A stretch of DNA of 64,000 nt from Pseudomonas fluorescens HK44. GTDB taxonomy: Bacteria; Pseudomonadota; Gammaproteobacteria; Pseudomonadales; Pseudomonadaceae. Shown one piece after another: positions 45,618 to 53,543 of the stretch (position 1 is the stretch's first letter; each line of letters begins with the position of its first letter). The notes below the pieces were generated by a model. The model was not told the origin of the DNA. It did no database searches and was given only the letters and a program-made list of their open reading frames with translations. The position numbers were made by a program, and so were the translations under genes. Where the stretch lies: the NCBI RefSeq assembly GCF_000217955.3, contig NZ_AFOY02000016.1, forward strand, positions 1 through 64,000. The letters run 5' to 3'.

Positions 45618-45813
45618 GGGATATTTCCTCGGGCGGGGAAGGGGGCTCAGACCAAAGGTCATGGCCTGAAAGATGAACCGTTTAAGTGTCATGACCAACA
45701 GGGCCGGGCTTTTGAAAAATAGACCGTTGCACGATTATCCGCAAAGCCTGTGACACAACGGTGTATGCCGGTTTTTTCCGACAAATAAAGCTCCCTTTTT
45801 TGGTGAATTCCGG

Positions 45814-46038
45814 TATAGTGCGCGCCGGTCTTTAGCCAGGCCGCGTTTAGGTAGCGCAATTCCCCGAAGTCAGCTTCGGCTGCACGTCCGCACAGCGGAC
45901 TCTTCCTTGACGAATCTTTTTCATTCATTCGTTTTCGCAAATCCCCGCCGACAAAGCAGCCAGGGCGACTCTTGAGTCTTACACGGCATGCGCAGCTTTG
46001 GAGCATGGGTCTTTGCGGATGCACTTAGAGGCAGACCC
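45814..46038 (+). promoter_or_regulatory. Promoter and long structured leader of the DEAD-box helicase gene
   Basis: A -10-like TATAGT at 45814-45819 would start a transcript near 45826, giving a leader of about 213 nt. It holds two tandem hairpins: CCGAAG-TCAG-CTTCGG (45864-45879) and GTCCGC-ACA-GCGGAC (45886-45900), followed by a T-rich stretch. Long leaders are usual for cold-shock helicase genes and often serve autoregulation; that role is inferred. No clear -35 was found. Confidence 0.5.
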
Positions 46039-47712
46039 ATGACCCAGGAAACCGGCGGCTTCGCCGCTTTTAATCTTAATCCGAATATTCTTGCAGCCGT
46101 CATCGCGACTGGCTACGAAGAGCCTTCGGCTATTCAGCAGCAATCGATCCCGATCATCATGGCCGGTCACGACATGATTGGTCAGGCGCAAACCGGTACG
46201 GGTAAAACCGCTGCGTTCGCCCTGCCGATCCTGCATTGCATCGATCCTGCTAAGCGCGAGCCGCAAGCCCTGATCCTGGCGCCAACCCGTGAGTTGGCGC
46301 TGCAAGTAGCAACCGCTTTCGAAACCTACGCCAAGCAAATGCCCGGCGTTACCGTTGTGGCCGTTTACGGCGGCGCGCCTATGGGCCCGCAACTGAAAGC
46401 AATCCGTAATGGCGCACAGATCGTTGTCGCCACTCCGGGCCGTCTGTGCGACCACCTGCGTCGTGACGAAAAAGTATTGGCAACCGTGAACCACCTGGTT
46501 CTCGACGAAGCTGACGAAATGCTCAAGCTGGGCTTCATGGACGACCTGGAAGTTATCTTCAAGGCCTTGCCGGCAACCCGTCAGACCGTATTGTTCTCGG
46601 CTACCCTGCCGCAGTCGATCCGTGCCATCGCCGAGCGTCATCTGCGTGATCCGCAGCACGTGAAGATCCAGACCAAGACTCAGACCGTTACCGCGATCGA
46701 ACAGGCTCACCTGTTGGTTCACGCTGACCAGAAGACCTCGGCTGTATTGAGCCTGCTGGAAGTGGAAGATTTCGACGCGCTGATCATGTTTGTGCGTACC
46801 AAGCAAGCGACCCTGGACCTGGCCAGCGCCCTGGAAGCCAAAGGCTACAAAGCCGCTGCGCTGAACGGTGACATTGCCCAGAACCAGCGTGAGCGCGTGA
46901 TCGAATCCCTCAAGGATGGCCGTCTGGACATCGTTGTGGCGACCGACGTTGCTGCTCGTGGTCTGGACGTTCCGCGTATCACTCACGTGTTCAACGTTGA
47001 TATGCCGTACGATCCAGAGTCCTACGTTCACCGTATCGGCCGTACTGGCCGTGCCGGTCGCGAAGGTCGTGCACTGCTGCTGGTGACTCCACGCGAGCGC
47101 CGCATGCTGCAAGTGATCGAGCGCGTAACCGGTCAAAAGGTTGCTGAAGTTCGCCTGCCAGACGCTCAAGCTGTTCTCGATGCACGCATCAAGAAACTGA
47201 CCAACAGCCTGTCGCCGCTGGTTGGCGATGCCGAATCGACTCACGGTGATCTGCTGGATCGCCTGACTGCCGACATCGGTTGCACCCCGCGTGCACTGGC
47301 TGCTGCTCTGCTGCGCAAGGCTACCAACGCTCAGGCACTGACCCTGGCTGCTATCGAGAAAGAACGTCCACTGGTGCCGAACAACGCACCGCGTGGCGAT
47401 CGTCCAGAGCGTACCGGTGATCGTCCGGACCGTGGTGACCGCGAGCGTCGTGCTCCGATCCCATTGGCCGAAGGCCGTGCTCGTTGCCGTACCGCGCTGG
47501 GTGCGCGTGATGGTATCGCTGCCAAGAACCTGCTGGGCGCTATCCTCAACGAAGGTGGTCTGGCTCGCGAAGCAATCGGTCGTATCCAGGTGCGTGACAG
47601 CTTCAGCCTGGTCGAGTTGCCGGAAGATGGTCTGGAGCGTCTGCTGACCAAACTGAAGGACACTCGCGTTGCCGGTAAGCAGCTGAAACTGCGTCGCTAT
47701 CGCGAAGATTGA
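46039..47712 (+). CDS. deaD: DEAD-box ATP-dependent RNA helicase (DeaD/CsdA-like)
   Basis: 557 residues. Q motif before AIQQQSIPII, Walker A AQTGTGKT, PTRELALQVA, DEAD box VLDEADEML, SAT in FSATLP, HRIGRTGRAGREGR, and a C-terminal DbpA/CsdA-type RNA-binding domain (about 485-555) after an Arg/Asp/Pro-rich linker. It unwinds RNA in ribosome assembly and mRNA decay, especially in the cold. AGAGG lies 8 bases before ATG 46039. The 615-codon antisense frame is a shadow. Confidence 0.95.
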   Translation: MTQETGGFAAFNLNPNILAAVIATGYEEPSAIQQQSIPIIMAGHDMIGQAQTGTGKTAAFALPILHCIDPAKREPQALILAPTRELALQVATAFETYAKQMPGVTVVAVYGGAPMGPQLKAIRNGAQIVVATPGRLCDHLRRDEKVLATVNHLVLDEADEMLKLGFMDDLEVIFKALPATRQTVLFSATLPQSIRAIAERHLRDPQHVKIQTKTQTVTAIEQAHLLVHADQKTSAVLSLLEVEDFDALIMFVRTKQATLDLASALEAKGYKAAALNGDIAQNQRERVIESLKDGRLDIVVATDVAARGLDVPRITHVFNVDMPYDPESYVHRIGRTGRAGREGRALLLVTPRERRMLQVIERVTGQKVAEVRLPDAQAVLDARIKKLTNSLSPLVGDAESTHGDLLDRLTADIGCTPRALAAALLRKATNAQALTLAAIEKERPLVPNNAPRGDRPERTGDRPDRGDRERRAPIPLAEGRARCRTALGARDGIAAKNLLGAILNEGGLAREAIGRIQVRDSFSLVELPEDGLERLLTKLKDTRVAGKQLKLRRYRED

Positions 47713-47740
47713 TCCGCTCTCGGGCTGATTGATCGCACAT

Positions 47741-47773
47741 AAAAAATCCCCGACTGGTTCGGGGATTTTTTTT
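47741..47773 (+). terminator. Terminator after deaD
   Basis: AAAAAATCCCCGA, loop CTGGT, TCGGGGATTTTTTTT. Confidence 0.93.
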
Positions 47774-47810
47774 GCCTGCTGTTTTGTGTCTGGCCTCTTG
47801 AGCGGAGTTG

Positions 47811-47840
47811 CCCCCATCGCGAGCAAGCTCGCGATGGGGG
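47811..47840. repeat. Single REP unit, perfect palindrome
   Basis: CCCCCATCGCGAGC, loop AA, GCTCGCGATGGGGG: 14 of 14 bases pair. It lies between the deaD terminator and the convergent dioxygenase gene. Confidence 0.85.
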
Positions 47841-47856
47841 CGACGCGGTATATCGG

Positions 47857-48624
47857 TCAGCCGAAACGATAGATGTCCATCCCCAGCGCACCCATGGTGA
47901 AACCCTCGTGGGCGATGCTGAAATCGCCACCGGCGCCACGGGCGAAGTACAGTGGCAGCAAATGCTCGTCGCTGGGATGGCTGCGCACGGCATTCGGGGC
48001 TTGCTGGCGATAATCGTGCAGGGCGACTTCATCGTTTGCGGCGAGCTTTTCAATCATCCAGTCGCGAAAGGCCTTGGCCCAGGGTTCGACACTTTCCGGA
48101 CCGGCATGCCAGTCCAGCTCGCGCAGGTTATGGGTGATGCTGCCGGAGCCAATCAACAACACACCTTGCTCGCGCAGACTGGACAGCGCGCGCCCGACGC
48201 GGGTTTGCAGGGCTGGGCCAAGACGACTCGGCAGCGACACCTGCACCACCGGAATGTCGGCCCGCGGATACATCAGAGACAGAGGGACCCAAACACCATG
48301 ATCGAGCGGGCGCTGGCTATCGAGCTGTGCCGGCAAACCATCCGCGTCGAGTAACCCGGCGACCTGCGCCGCGAGTTCCGGCTGGCCGGGTGCGGGGTAT
48401 TGCACCGCGAACAGCGCAGCGGGGAATCCACCGAAGTCGTGCCAGGTTTCTGGTTGCTCAGCGCTGCCGACGCGCAGGTCCTGGCTTTCCCAGTGTGCGG
48501 AAACGATCACGATGGCCTTGGGTTTCGGTAGCTCGCTGGCCAGACGTGCGAGCGCCGGCCCACTGGCGCCGGGCTCCAGTGCCAGCATGGGTGAGCCGTG
48601 AGAGATAAACAGGCTGGGGAACAT
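47857..48624 (-). CDS. DODA-type extradiol dioxygenase (YgiD-like)
   Basis: 255 residues. LigB-superfamily zinc or iron site: FISHGSPML, IVIVSAHWES, DHGVWVPLSLMYP and the late His in GSITHNLREL and HPSDEHLLPLYFARGA. Close to E. coli YgiD, 4,5-DOPA extradiol dioxygenase. The in vivo substrate in Pseudomonas is unknown. Confidence 0.9.
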   Translation of the reverse strand: MFPSLFISHGSPMLALEPGASGPALARLASELPKPKAIVIVSAHWESQDLRVGSAEQPETWHDFGGFPAALFAVQYPAPGQPELAAQVAGLLDADGLPAQLDSQRPLDHGVWVPLSLMYPRADIPVVQVSLPSRLGPALQTRVGRALSSLREQGVLLIGSGSITHNLRELDWHAGPESVEPWAKAFRDWMIEKLAANDEVALHDYRQQAPNAVRSHPSDEHLLPLYFARGAGGDFSIAHEGFTMGALGMDIYRFG

Positions 48625-48727
48625 GAATAAGGTCCTGAGCGTTAAGATAGGAGCATCTTCAGTCAGATCATTGATCTAAATCTAATATAAGTTTTAGGGC
48701 ATATAGATCGAATTATCAGGGGGATTT

Positions 48728-49384
48728 ATGCAGCCTGAGTTTTGGCAAAAGCGTTGGGAGCTCAATCAGATCGGTTTCCATCAGTCAGAGGTTAATCCTT
48801 ATTTGCAGCAATACTGGCCGCAATTGAATCTGACGAAGGGCTCACAGGTGCTGGTGCCGCTCTGTGGGAAAAGTCTTGATCTCGTGTGGCTGGCCGGGCA
48901 GGGGCATCGGGTGCTGGGTGTCGAGTTATCGGAAAAAGCCGTTGAGGAATTTTTTCGTGAGCAGCAACTGACACCGCAGATCACCGAACAAGGTGCGTTC
49001 AAGGTCTACCAGGCGGGGTCCCTGGTGCTGTGGTGCGGAGATTTTTTCAGCCTGACCGCAGACGATGTGGTCGATTGTGTGGCCGTCTATGATCGGGCGG
49101 CGCTGATTGCCTTGCCACCGCCCATGCGCGAACAGTACGCCGCGCACTTGAGCCAGACTTTGCCGGCAACCTGTGAAGGCTTGTTGATTACGATGGACTA
49201 CGATCAGGCGCAATTGGCCGGTCCGCCCTTTGCCGTGACGGATGAAGACGTGCAGACGTTACTGGGCGGTCGCTGGCGGCTCGATTTCTGTGAGGTGCGG
49301 GACATTCTGGGGGAGAGCTGGAAGTTCCTCCAGGCGGGCGTTACGCGCCTTGAGGAGCGTGTATATAAATTGATCGCTCGCTAA
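48728..49384 (+). CDS. tpm: Thiopurine S-methyltransferase
   Basis: 218 residues. MQPEFWQKRWELNQIGFHQ is the family signature start; VLVPLCGKSLDLVWLA and HRVLGVELSEKAVEEFF form the SAM site; VYDRAALIALPPPMREQY follows. Bacterial TPMT methylates selenium and tellurium oxyanions as well as thiopurines. An AT-rich segment lies upstream and a terminator follows. Confidence 0.95.
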   Translation: MQPEFWQKRWELNQIGFHQSEVNPYLQQYWPQLNLTKGSQVLVPLCGKSLDLVWLAGQGHRVLGVELSEKAVEEFFREQQLTPQITEQGAFKVYQAGSLVLWCGDFFSLTADDVVDCVAVYDRAALIALPPPMREQYAAHLSQTLPATCEGLLITMDYDQAQLAGPPFAVTDEDVQTLLGGRWRLDFCEVRDILGESWKFLQAGVTRLEERVYKLIAR

Positions 49385-49402
49385 ACCGCAAAAGATCGGC
49401 AT

Positions 49403-49433
49403 AAAAAAAGGGGCGATCAGATCGCCCCTTTTC
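49403..49433. terminator. Bidirectional terminator, tpm/htpX
   Basis: AAAAAGGGGCGATC, loop A, GATCGCCCCTTTTC, with A and T runs on either side. Confidence 0.9.
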
Positions 49434-49450
49434 TATCACCGCAGAACTTC

Positions 49451-50338
49451 TCAGCCGCGACGACGCAATGCGTCGATCCGCTCTTCCAGCGGTGGGTGGC
49501 TCATGAACATGCGGGCGAACCCTTGCTTGATGCCACCGTTGATGCCAAAGGCATTCAGGGTGTCCGGCATGTGCACCGGCAGGCCTTGTTCCGAGCGCAA
49601 GCGCTGCAGGGCGCCGATCATGGCGCTGGTGCCGGCCAGGCGGGCGCCGGCTTCGTCTGCACGGAATTCGCGTTTGCGCGAGAACCACATGACGATCGCG
49701 CTGGCCAGGATACCCAGCACCAGTTCGGCGAAGATGGTCGCGACATAGTAGGCAATGCCTTGGCCTTCTTCGTTTTTGAAAATCACCTTGTCGACGAAAT
49801 TACCGATGATCCGCGCGAAGAACATCACGAAGGTGTTCACCACGCCCTGAATCAGCGCCAGCGTTACCATGTCGCCGTTGGCTACGTGACCGATTTCGTG
49901 GGCCAGAACGGCTTTCACTTCATCGGGCGAGAAACGCTCGAGCAAGCCCTGGCTGACCGCGACCAGCGCGTCGTTCTTGTTCCAGCCGGTGGCAAAGGCG
50001 TTAGCCTCGTACGCCGGGAAAATCCCGACTTCGGGCATCTTGATTCCGGCTTCGCGGGACAGTTGCTCGACGGTTTGCAGCAGCCATTGTTCATGGCGAG
50101 TGCGCGGCTGGCTGATGATTTGGGTGCTGGTGCTCATCTTCGCCATCCACTTGGAGATGAACAGCGAGAACAGCGAGCCGGCGAAACCAAAGACCGCACA
50201 GAAAATCAGCAGCTGATTGAGGTTGAGATCAACCCCGTTGGCCGCCATGAACCCGTTGAAGCCGAAAAGGCTCAGGGTGATGCTGGCAATCAGCACGACC
50301 GCCAGGTTAGTGGCCAAAAACAGCAGGATGCGCATCAT
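49451..50338 (-). CDS. htpX: Protease HtpX
   Basis: 295 residues. Membrane zinc metalloprotease (M48) with four spans and the catalytic HEIGH in [18 protein letters not shown]. It degrades misfolded inner-membrane proteins. [15 protein letters not shown] is the usual Pseudomonas start. AGGAGA lies about 11 bases upstream. Confidence 0.96.
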   Translation of the reverse strand: MMRILLFLATNLAVVLIASITLSLFGFNGFMAANGVDLNLNQLLIFCAVFGFAGSLFSLFISKWMAKMSTSTQIISQPRTRHEQWLLQTVEQLSREAGIKMPEVGIFPAYEANAFATGWNKNDALVAVSQGLLERFSPDEVKAVLAHEIGHVANGDMVTLALIQGVVNTFVMFFARIIGNFVDKVIFKNEEGQGIAYYVATIFAELVLGILASAIVMWFSRKREFRADEAGARLAGTSAMIGALQRLRSEQGLPVHMPDTLNAFGINGGIKQGFARMFMSHPPLEERIDALRRRG

Positions 50339-50383
50339 GGTTGTAGAAATCTCCTCGTGCTAAATATGTAGCGTACTGCGGGG

Positions 50384-50412
50384 TATATAAGGTGCTGCAC
50401 CGGGCTATTCAA
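50384..50412 (-). promoter_or_regulatory. Likely htpX promoter
   Basis: On the minus strand TTGAAT (50412-50407), a 17-base spacer and TATATA (50389-50384), about 45 bases upstream of the htpX start. A heat-shock sigma factor site was not clear. The rest of the 313-base gap holds only the hairpin at 50615-50641. Confidence 0.5.
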
Positions 50413-50614
50413 CCGGGTGACTATTTCAAACTGTGTCCTACAGCTGGATTCTAGATGCTTGCAGGGCATTTCTGACGTCACCTGAAGAGATATTTGGCTG
50501 GATTTTGCTTTCACAAGTCCCGCCGCTATTGGGCGTAACCGGCAGTCGCGTAAATCCGCCAGCACTCAAGGCGCTGTCGCAGTCGAAGCATGGAGATATG
50601 TTGCTGAATTAATC

Positions 50615-50641
50615 GCCGAGGGCCATTTTGAGGCCCTCGGC
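50615..50641 (-). terminator. Hairpin after the aminotransferase gene
   Basis: GCCGAGGGCC and GGCCCTCGGC pair perfectly (10 bp) around a 7-base loop, just past the stop of the minus-strand aminotransferase gene. The following sequence is AT-rich, not a pure T run, so it may be a weak terminator. Confidence 0.65.
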
Positions 50642-50651
50642 GTCATCGCGC

Positions 50652-51863
50652 TTACTGGCGATAGGACTTGAGGAAGTTGCCGATCCGACCGATAGCCATG
50701 TCCAGTTCGTCCACTCGAGGCAGGGTCACGACGCGGAAGTGGTCCGGCCATGGCCAGTTGAAGGCTGTGCCCTGGACCACCAGCAGTTTTTCCGAGAGCA
50801 GCAGGTCGAGGACGAACTTTTCATCGTTGTGGATTGGGCAGACTTTAGGGTCGATCCGCGGGAACGCGTAGAGCGCGCCCATCGGTTTGACGCAGCTGAC
50901 GCCCGGGATGTCGTTGAGCAGCTCCCAGGTGCGGTTGCGCTGTTCCAGCAGGCGCCCTTGCGGCAGCACCAGGTCATTGATGCTCTGATAACCGCCCAGT
51001 GCGGTCTGGATCGCATGCTGGCTTGGCACGTTGGCGCACAGGCGCATGTTGGCCAGCATGTCGATGCCTTCGATGTAGCTTTGGGCGTGATGCTTGGGAC
51101 CGGAAATGGCGATCCAGCCGGAGCGGAAACCGGCAATCCGATAGGACTTGGACAGACCGTTGAAGGTCAGGCACAGCAGGTCCGGCGCCAGGGACGCGGT
51201 GCAGATGTGCACGGCATCGTCGTACAGGATCTTGTCGTAGATCTCGTCGGAGAACACCACCAGATTGTGCTGGCGAGCCAGTTCCAGCATGCCCAGCAGG
51301 ACTTCTTTGGAGTACACCGCACCGGTCGGGTTGTTCGGGTTGATGATGACCAGAGCCTTGGTGTTCGGGGTGATCTTGGCCTTGATGTCGGCCAGGTCCG
51401 GCCACCAGTTGGCTTGCTCGTCGCACAGGTAGTGCACCGGATTACCGCCTGCCAGGCTGACCGCTGCGGTCCACAGCGGATAGTCGGGGGCCGGAACCAG
51501 CACTTCGTCACCGTTGTTGAGCAGGGCCTGCATCGACATCACGATCAGCTCGGAAACGCCGTTGCCCAGGTAGATGTCTTCGATGCCGACACCTTCTACC
51601 TGTTTCTGCTGGTAATACTGCATGACGGCCTTGCGCGCACTGAACAGGCCTTTGGAGTCGCTGTAGCCCTGGGCGGTCGGCAGGTTGCGGATCACGTCCT
51701 GGAGGATTTCATCGGGCGCTTCGAAACCAAAAGGCGCCGGGTTGCCAATGTTCAGCTTGAGGATGCGATGGCCTTCCTCTTCCAGGCGTTTGGCGTGCTT
51801 GAGCACTGGGCCGCGAATGTCGTAGCAGACGTTGGCGAGCTTGTTCGATTTGCTGACCTGCAT
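50652..51863 (-). CDS. PLP-dependent aminotransferase (AlaA-like)
   Basis: 403 residues, class I/II fold. [36 protein letters not shown], the Asn of [11 protein letters not shown], Asp-Glu in SDEIYDKI and the PLP lysine in [14 protein letters not shown]. Closest to E. coli AlaA, a glutamate-pyruvate transaminase that makes alanine. It is divergent from msrB. The start at 51863 (MQVSKSNKL) is chosen; the frame upstream is not protein-like. Confidence 0.92.
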   Translation of the reverse strand: MQVSKSNKLANVCYDIRGPVLKHAKRLEEEGHRILKLNIGNPAPFGFEAPDEILQDVIRNLPTAQGYSDSKGLFSARKAVMQYYQQKQVEGVGIEDIYLGNGVSELIVMSMQALLNNGDEVLVPAPDYPLWTAAVSLAGGNPVHYLCDEQANWWPDLADIKAKITPNTKALVIINPNNPTGAVYSKEVLLGMLELARQHNLVVFSDEIYDKILYDDAVHICTASLAPDLLCLTFNGLSKSYRIAGFRSGWIAISGPKHHAQSYIEGIDMLANMRLCANVPSQHAIQTALGGYQSINDLVLPQGRLLEQRNRTWELLNDIPGVSCVKPMGALYAFPRIDPKVCPIHNDEKFVLDLLLSEKLLVVQGTAFNWPWPDHFRVVTLPRVDELDMAIGRIGNFLKSYRQ

Positions 51864-52087
51864 GGCGATGTGTTCCCGAAAATGAACGATCCAGACGCTG
51901 TTTGAACTACCGTACTGGGAATCCTGCGTTTTCACACGGGCCTGGCGCCTGGGGTCACCGCACCAAAATCCGTTTGAATGCGTGTAACGCGGCTGCCAGA
52001 CTGGCATTTAACGAGGCGCAATCATACGTGCCGCCTGATCCGTGGAAAAGGTACAGATCAGGCTTTTTCAGAAGCAGAGGTATGACC

Positions 52088-52483
52088 ATGGAAAAGTTGG
52101 AAAAAACCCTGGAAGAATGGCGCGCGATGCTCGACCCGGAGCAGTACAACGTTTGTCGTTTGAAGGGCACCGAGCGGCCGTTCTCGGGCAAGTACAACGG
52201 CACCAAAACCGAGGGTGTCTATCACTGCATCTGCTGCAACGAGCCGCTGTTCGATTCAACTGCCAAGTTCGATTCAGGCTGTGGCTGGCCGAGCTTCTAC
52301 GAGCCGATCGGCGAGAGCGCCATGGTCGAGATTCGCGATATCAGCCACGGCATGATTCGTACCGAAGTGGTCTGCGCCAAGTGCGATGCGCACCTGGGGC
52401 ATGTATTCCCGGATGGCCCGCCACCGACCGGCTTGCGTTATTGCATCAACTCGGTGTGCCTGGACCTGGTGCCGCGCGAATAA
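52088..52483 (+). CDS. msrB: Peptide methionine-(R)-S-oxide reductase MsrB
   Basis: 131 residues. Two zinc CxxC pairs (CICC and CAKC), GCGWPSF, and the catalytic Cys in RYCINSVCL. It repairs methionine-R-sulfoxide in proteins. AGAGG (52076-52080) sits 7 bases before ATG 52088, so the start at 52082 is less likely. Part of the redox-repair group at this end of the window. Confidence 0.95.
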   Translation: MEKLEKTLEEWRAMLDPEQYNVCRLKGTERPFSGKYNGTKTEGVYHCICCNEPLFDSTAKFDSGCGWPSFYEPIGESAMVEIRDISHGMIRTEVVCAKCDAHLGHVFPDGPPPTGLRYCINSVCLDLVPRE

Positions 52484-52599
52484 TGTAAGTCCTGACCTGC
52501 GGCAGCTCCTTGTCGGCAGGTTATTGATTTATTAAATTGCACACAATCTAATTGCTCGCTATGTTTAAGCCTTCCTCATCTTCCACCGGAGCATGCGCG

Positions 52600-53085
52600 A
52601 TGACCGAGAACCTGCTGAGTATTCCCTGCACCACCATCAAAGGTGAGCAAAAGACCCTGGCCGATTACGCCGGCAAAGCGCTATTGGTGGTCAACACCGC
52701 CAGTAAATGCGGCTTTACCCCGCAGTACAAAGGACTGGAGGAGTTGTGGCGGACCTATAAGGATCGAGGCCTGGTGGTGCTCGGGTTTCCGTGCAACCAG
52801 TTCGGTAAACAGGAACCGGGCAATGAAGGGGCGATTTCCGAGTTCTGCGAACTGAACTTCGGTGTGAGCTTTCCACTGTTCAAAAAAATCGACGTCAACG
52901 GTAGCGACGCCCATCCGCTGTTTGTTCAGCTGAAAAAGCGTGCGCCGGGTCTACTGGGCTCCCAGGGCATCAAGTGGAATTTCACCAAGTTCCTGATCGG
53001 CCGGGATGGCAAGCTGGTCAAGCGTTTTGCGCCGACGACCAAGCCGCAGGACCTGACCCGCGAGATTGAAGCCCTGCTCAAATGA
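52600..53085 (+). CDS. Glutathione peroxidase family (BtuE-like, Cys type)
   Basis: 161 residues. NTASKCGFTPQYKGLE holds the peroxidatic Cys at 37 (Cys in place of Sec), FPCNQFGKQEPG the second Cys/Gln segment, and WNFTKFLIGRDG the Trp-Asn pair: the full catalytic tetrad. It reduces hydroperoxides, probably with thioredoxin. GGAG lies 8 bases before the ATG. The last four bases ATGA overlap the next gene, an OhrR-like regulator. Confidence 0.93.
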   Translation: MTENLLSIPCTTIKGEQKTLADYAGKALLVVNTASKCGFTPQYKGLEELWRTYKDRGLVVLGFPCNQFGKQEPGNEGAISEFCELNFGVSFPLFKKIDVNGSDAHPLFVQLKKRAPGLLGSQGIKWNFTKFLIGRDGKLVKRFAPTTKPQDLTREIEALLK

Positions 53086-53543
53086 ATGATGTGTCAGCCG
53101 ATTCGCTGCTGCTCGACAGTCAGCTCTGCTTCAAGCTGTACGCCGCGTCCCGAGCAGTGATCCGCGGCTATAAGCCAATGCTCGATCAACTGGGCCTGAC
53201 GTATCCGCAATATCTGGTGATGCTGGTGCTATGGGAGTGGCAGCAAAGTGCGCCCGAGCAGCCAACAGTCAAAGCCCTTGGCGAGCGACTGTCGCTGGAT
53301 TCCGGGACGCTCACGCCGTTGCTCAAGCGTCTTGAGCAGTTACACCTGGTCCAGCGTCAACGCTCGGCGCGCGATGAGCGGGAAGTGCACTTGAGTCTGT
53401 CGCCGGCAGGGGTTGCCCTGCGCGAACAGGTCGGGCCGCTCAAGGCACGCCTGTTGTGCGACAGTGGTGTCGATCTTGAGCGCTTGGGTGAATTGCGCGA
53501 CGGCCTTGATCAACTGCTGGGGCAGATCAGGGCGCTATCGTAG
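53082..53543 (+). CDS. MarR-family regulator, OhrR-like
   Basis: 153 residues. Nearly the same pattern as ohrR at 38509: [13 protein letters not shown] with Cys16 at the peroxide-sensing position, [33 protein letters not shown] and [14 protein letters not shown]. The VPPC motif of the second Cys is missing, but a Cys follows at ARLLC, so it may be one- or two-Cys. Translationally coupled (ATGA) to the peroxidase gene, whose expression it probably controls. Overlaps the convergent hybrid kinase by 17 bases. Confidence 0.87.
   Translation: MNDVSADSLLLDSQLCFKLYAASRAVIRGYKPMLDQLGLTYPQYLVMLVLWEWQQSAPEQPTVKALGERLSLDSGTLTPLLKRLEQLHLVQRQRSARDEREVHLSLSPAGVALREQVGPLKARLLCDSGVDLERLGELRDGLDQLLGQIRALS

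Noticed and set aside
45979-47826. 615-codon open frame on the minus strand opposite deaD
   Set aside because: Low-complexity Gln/Thr/Val-rich translation; shadow of the helicase gene.
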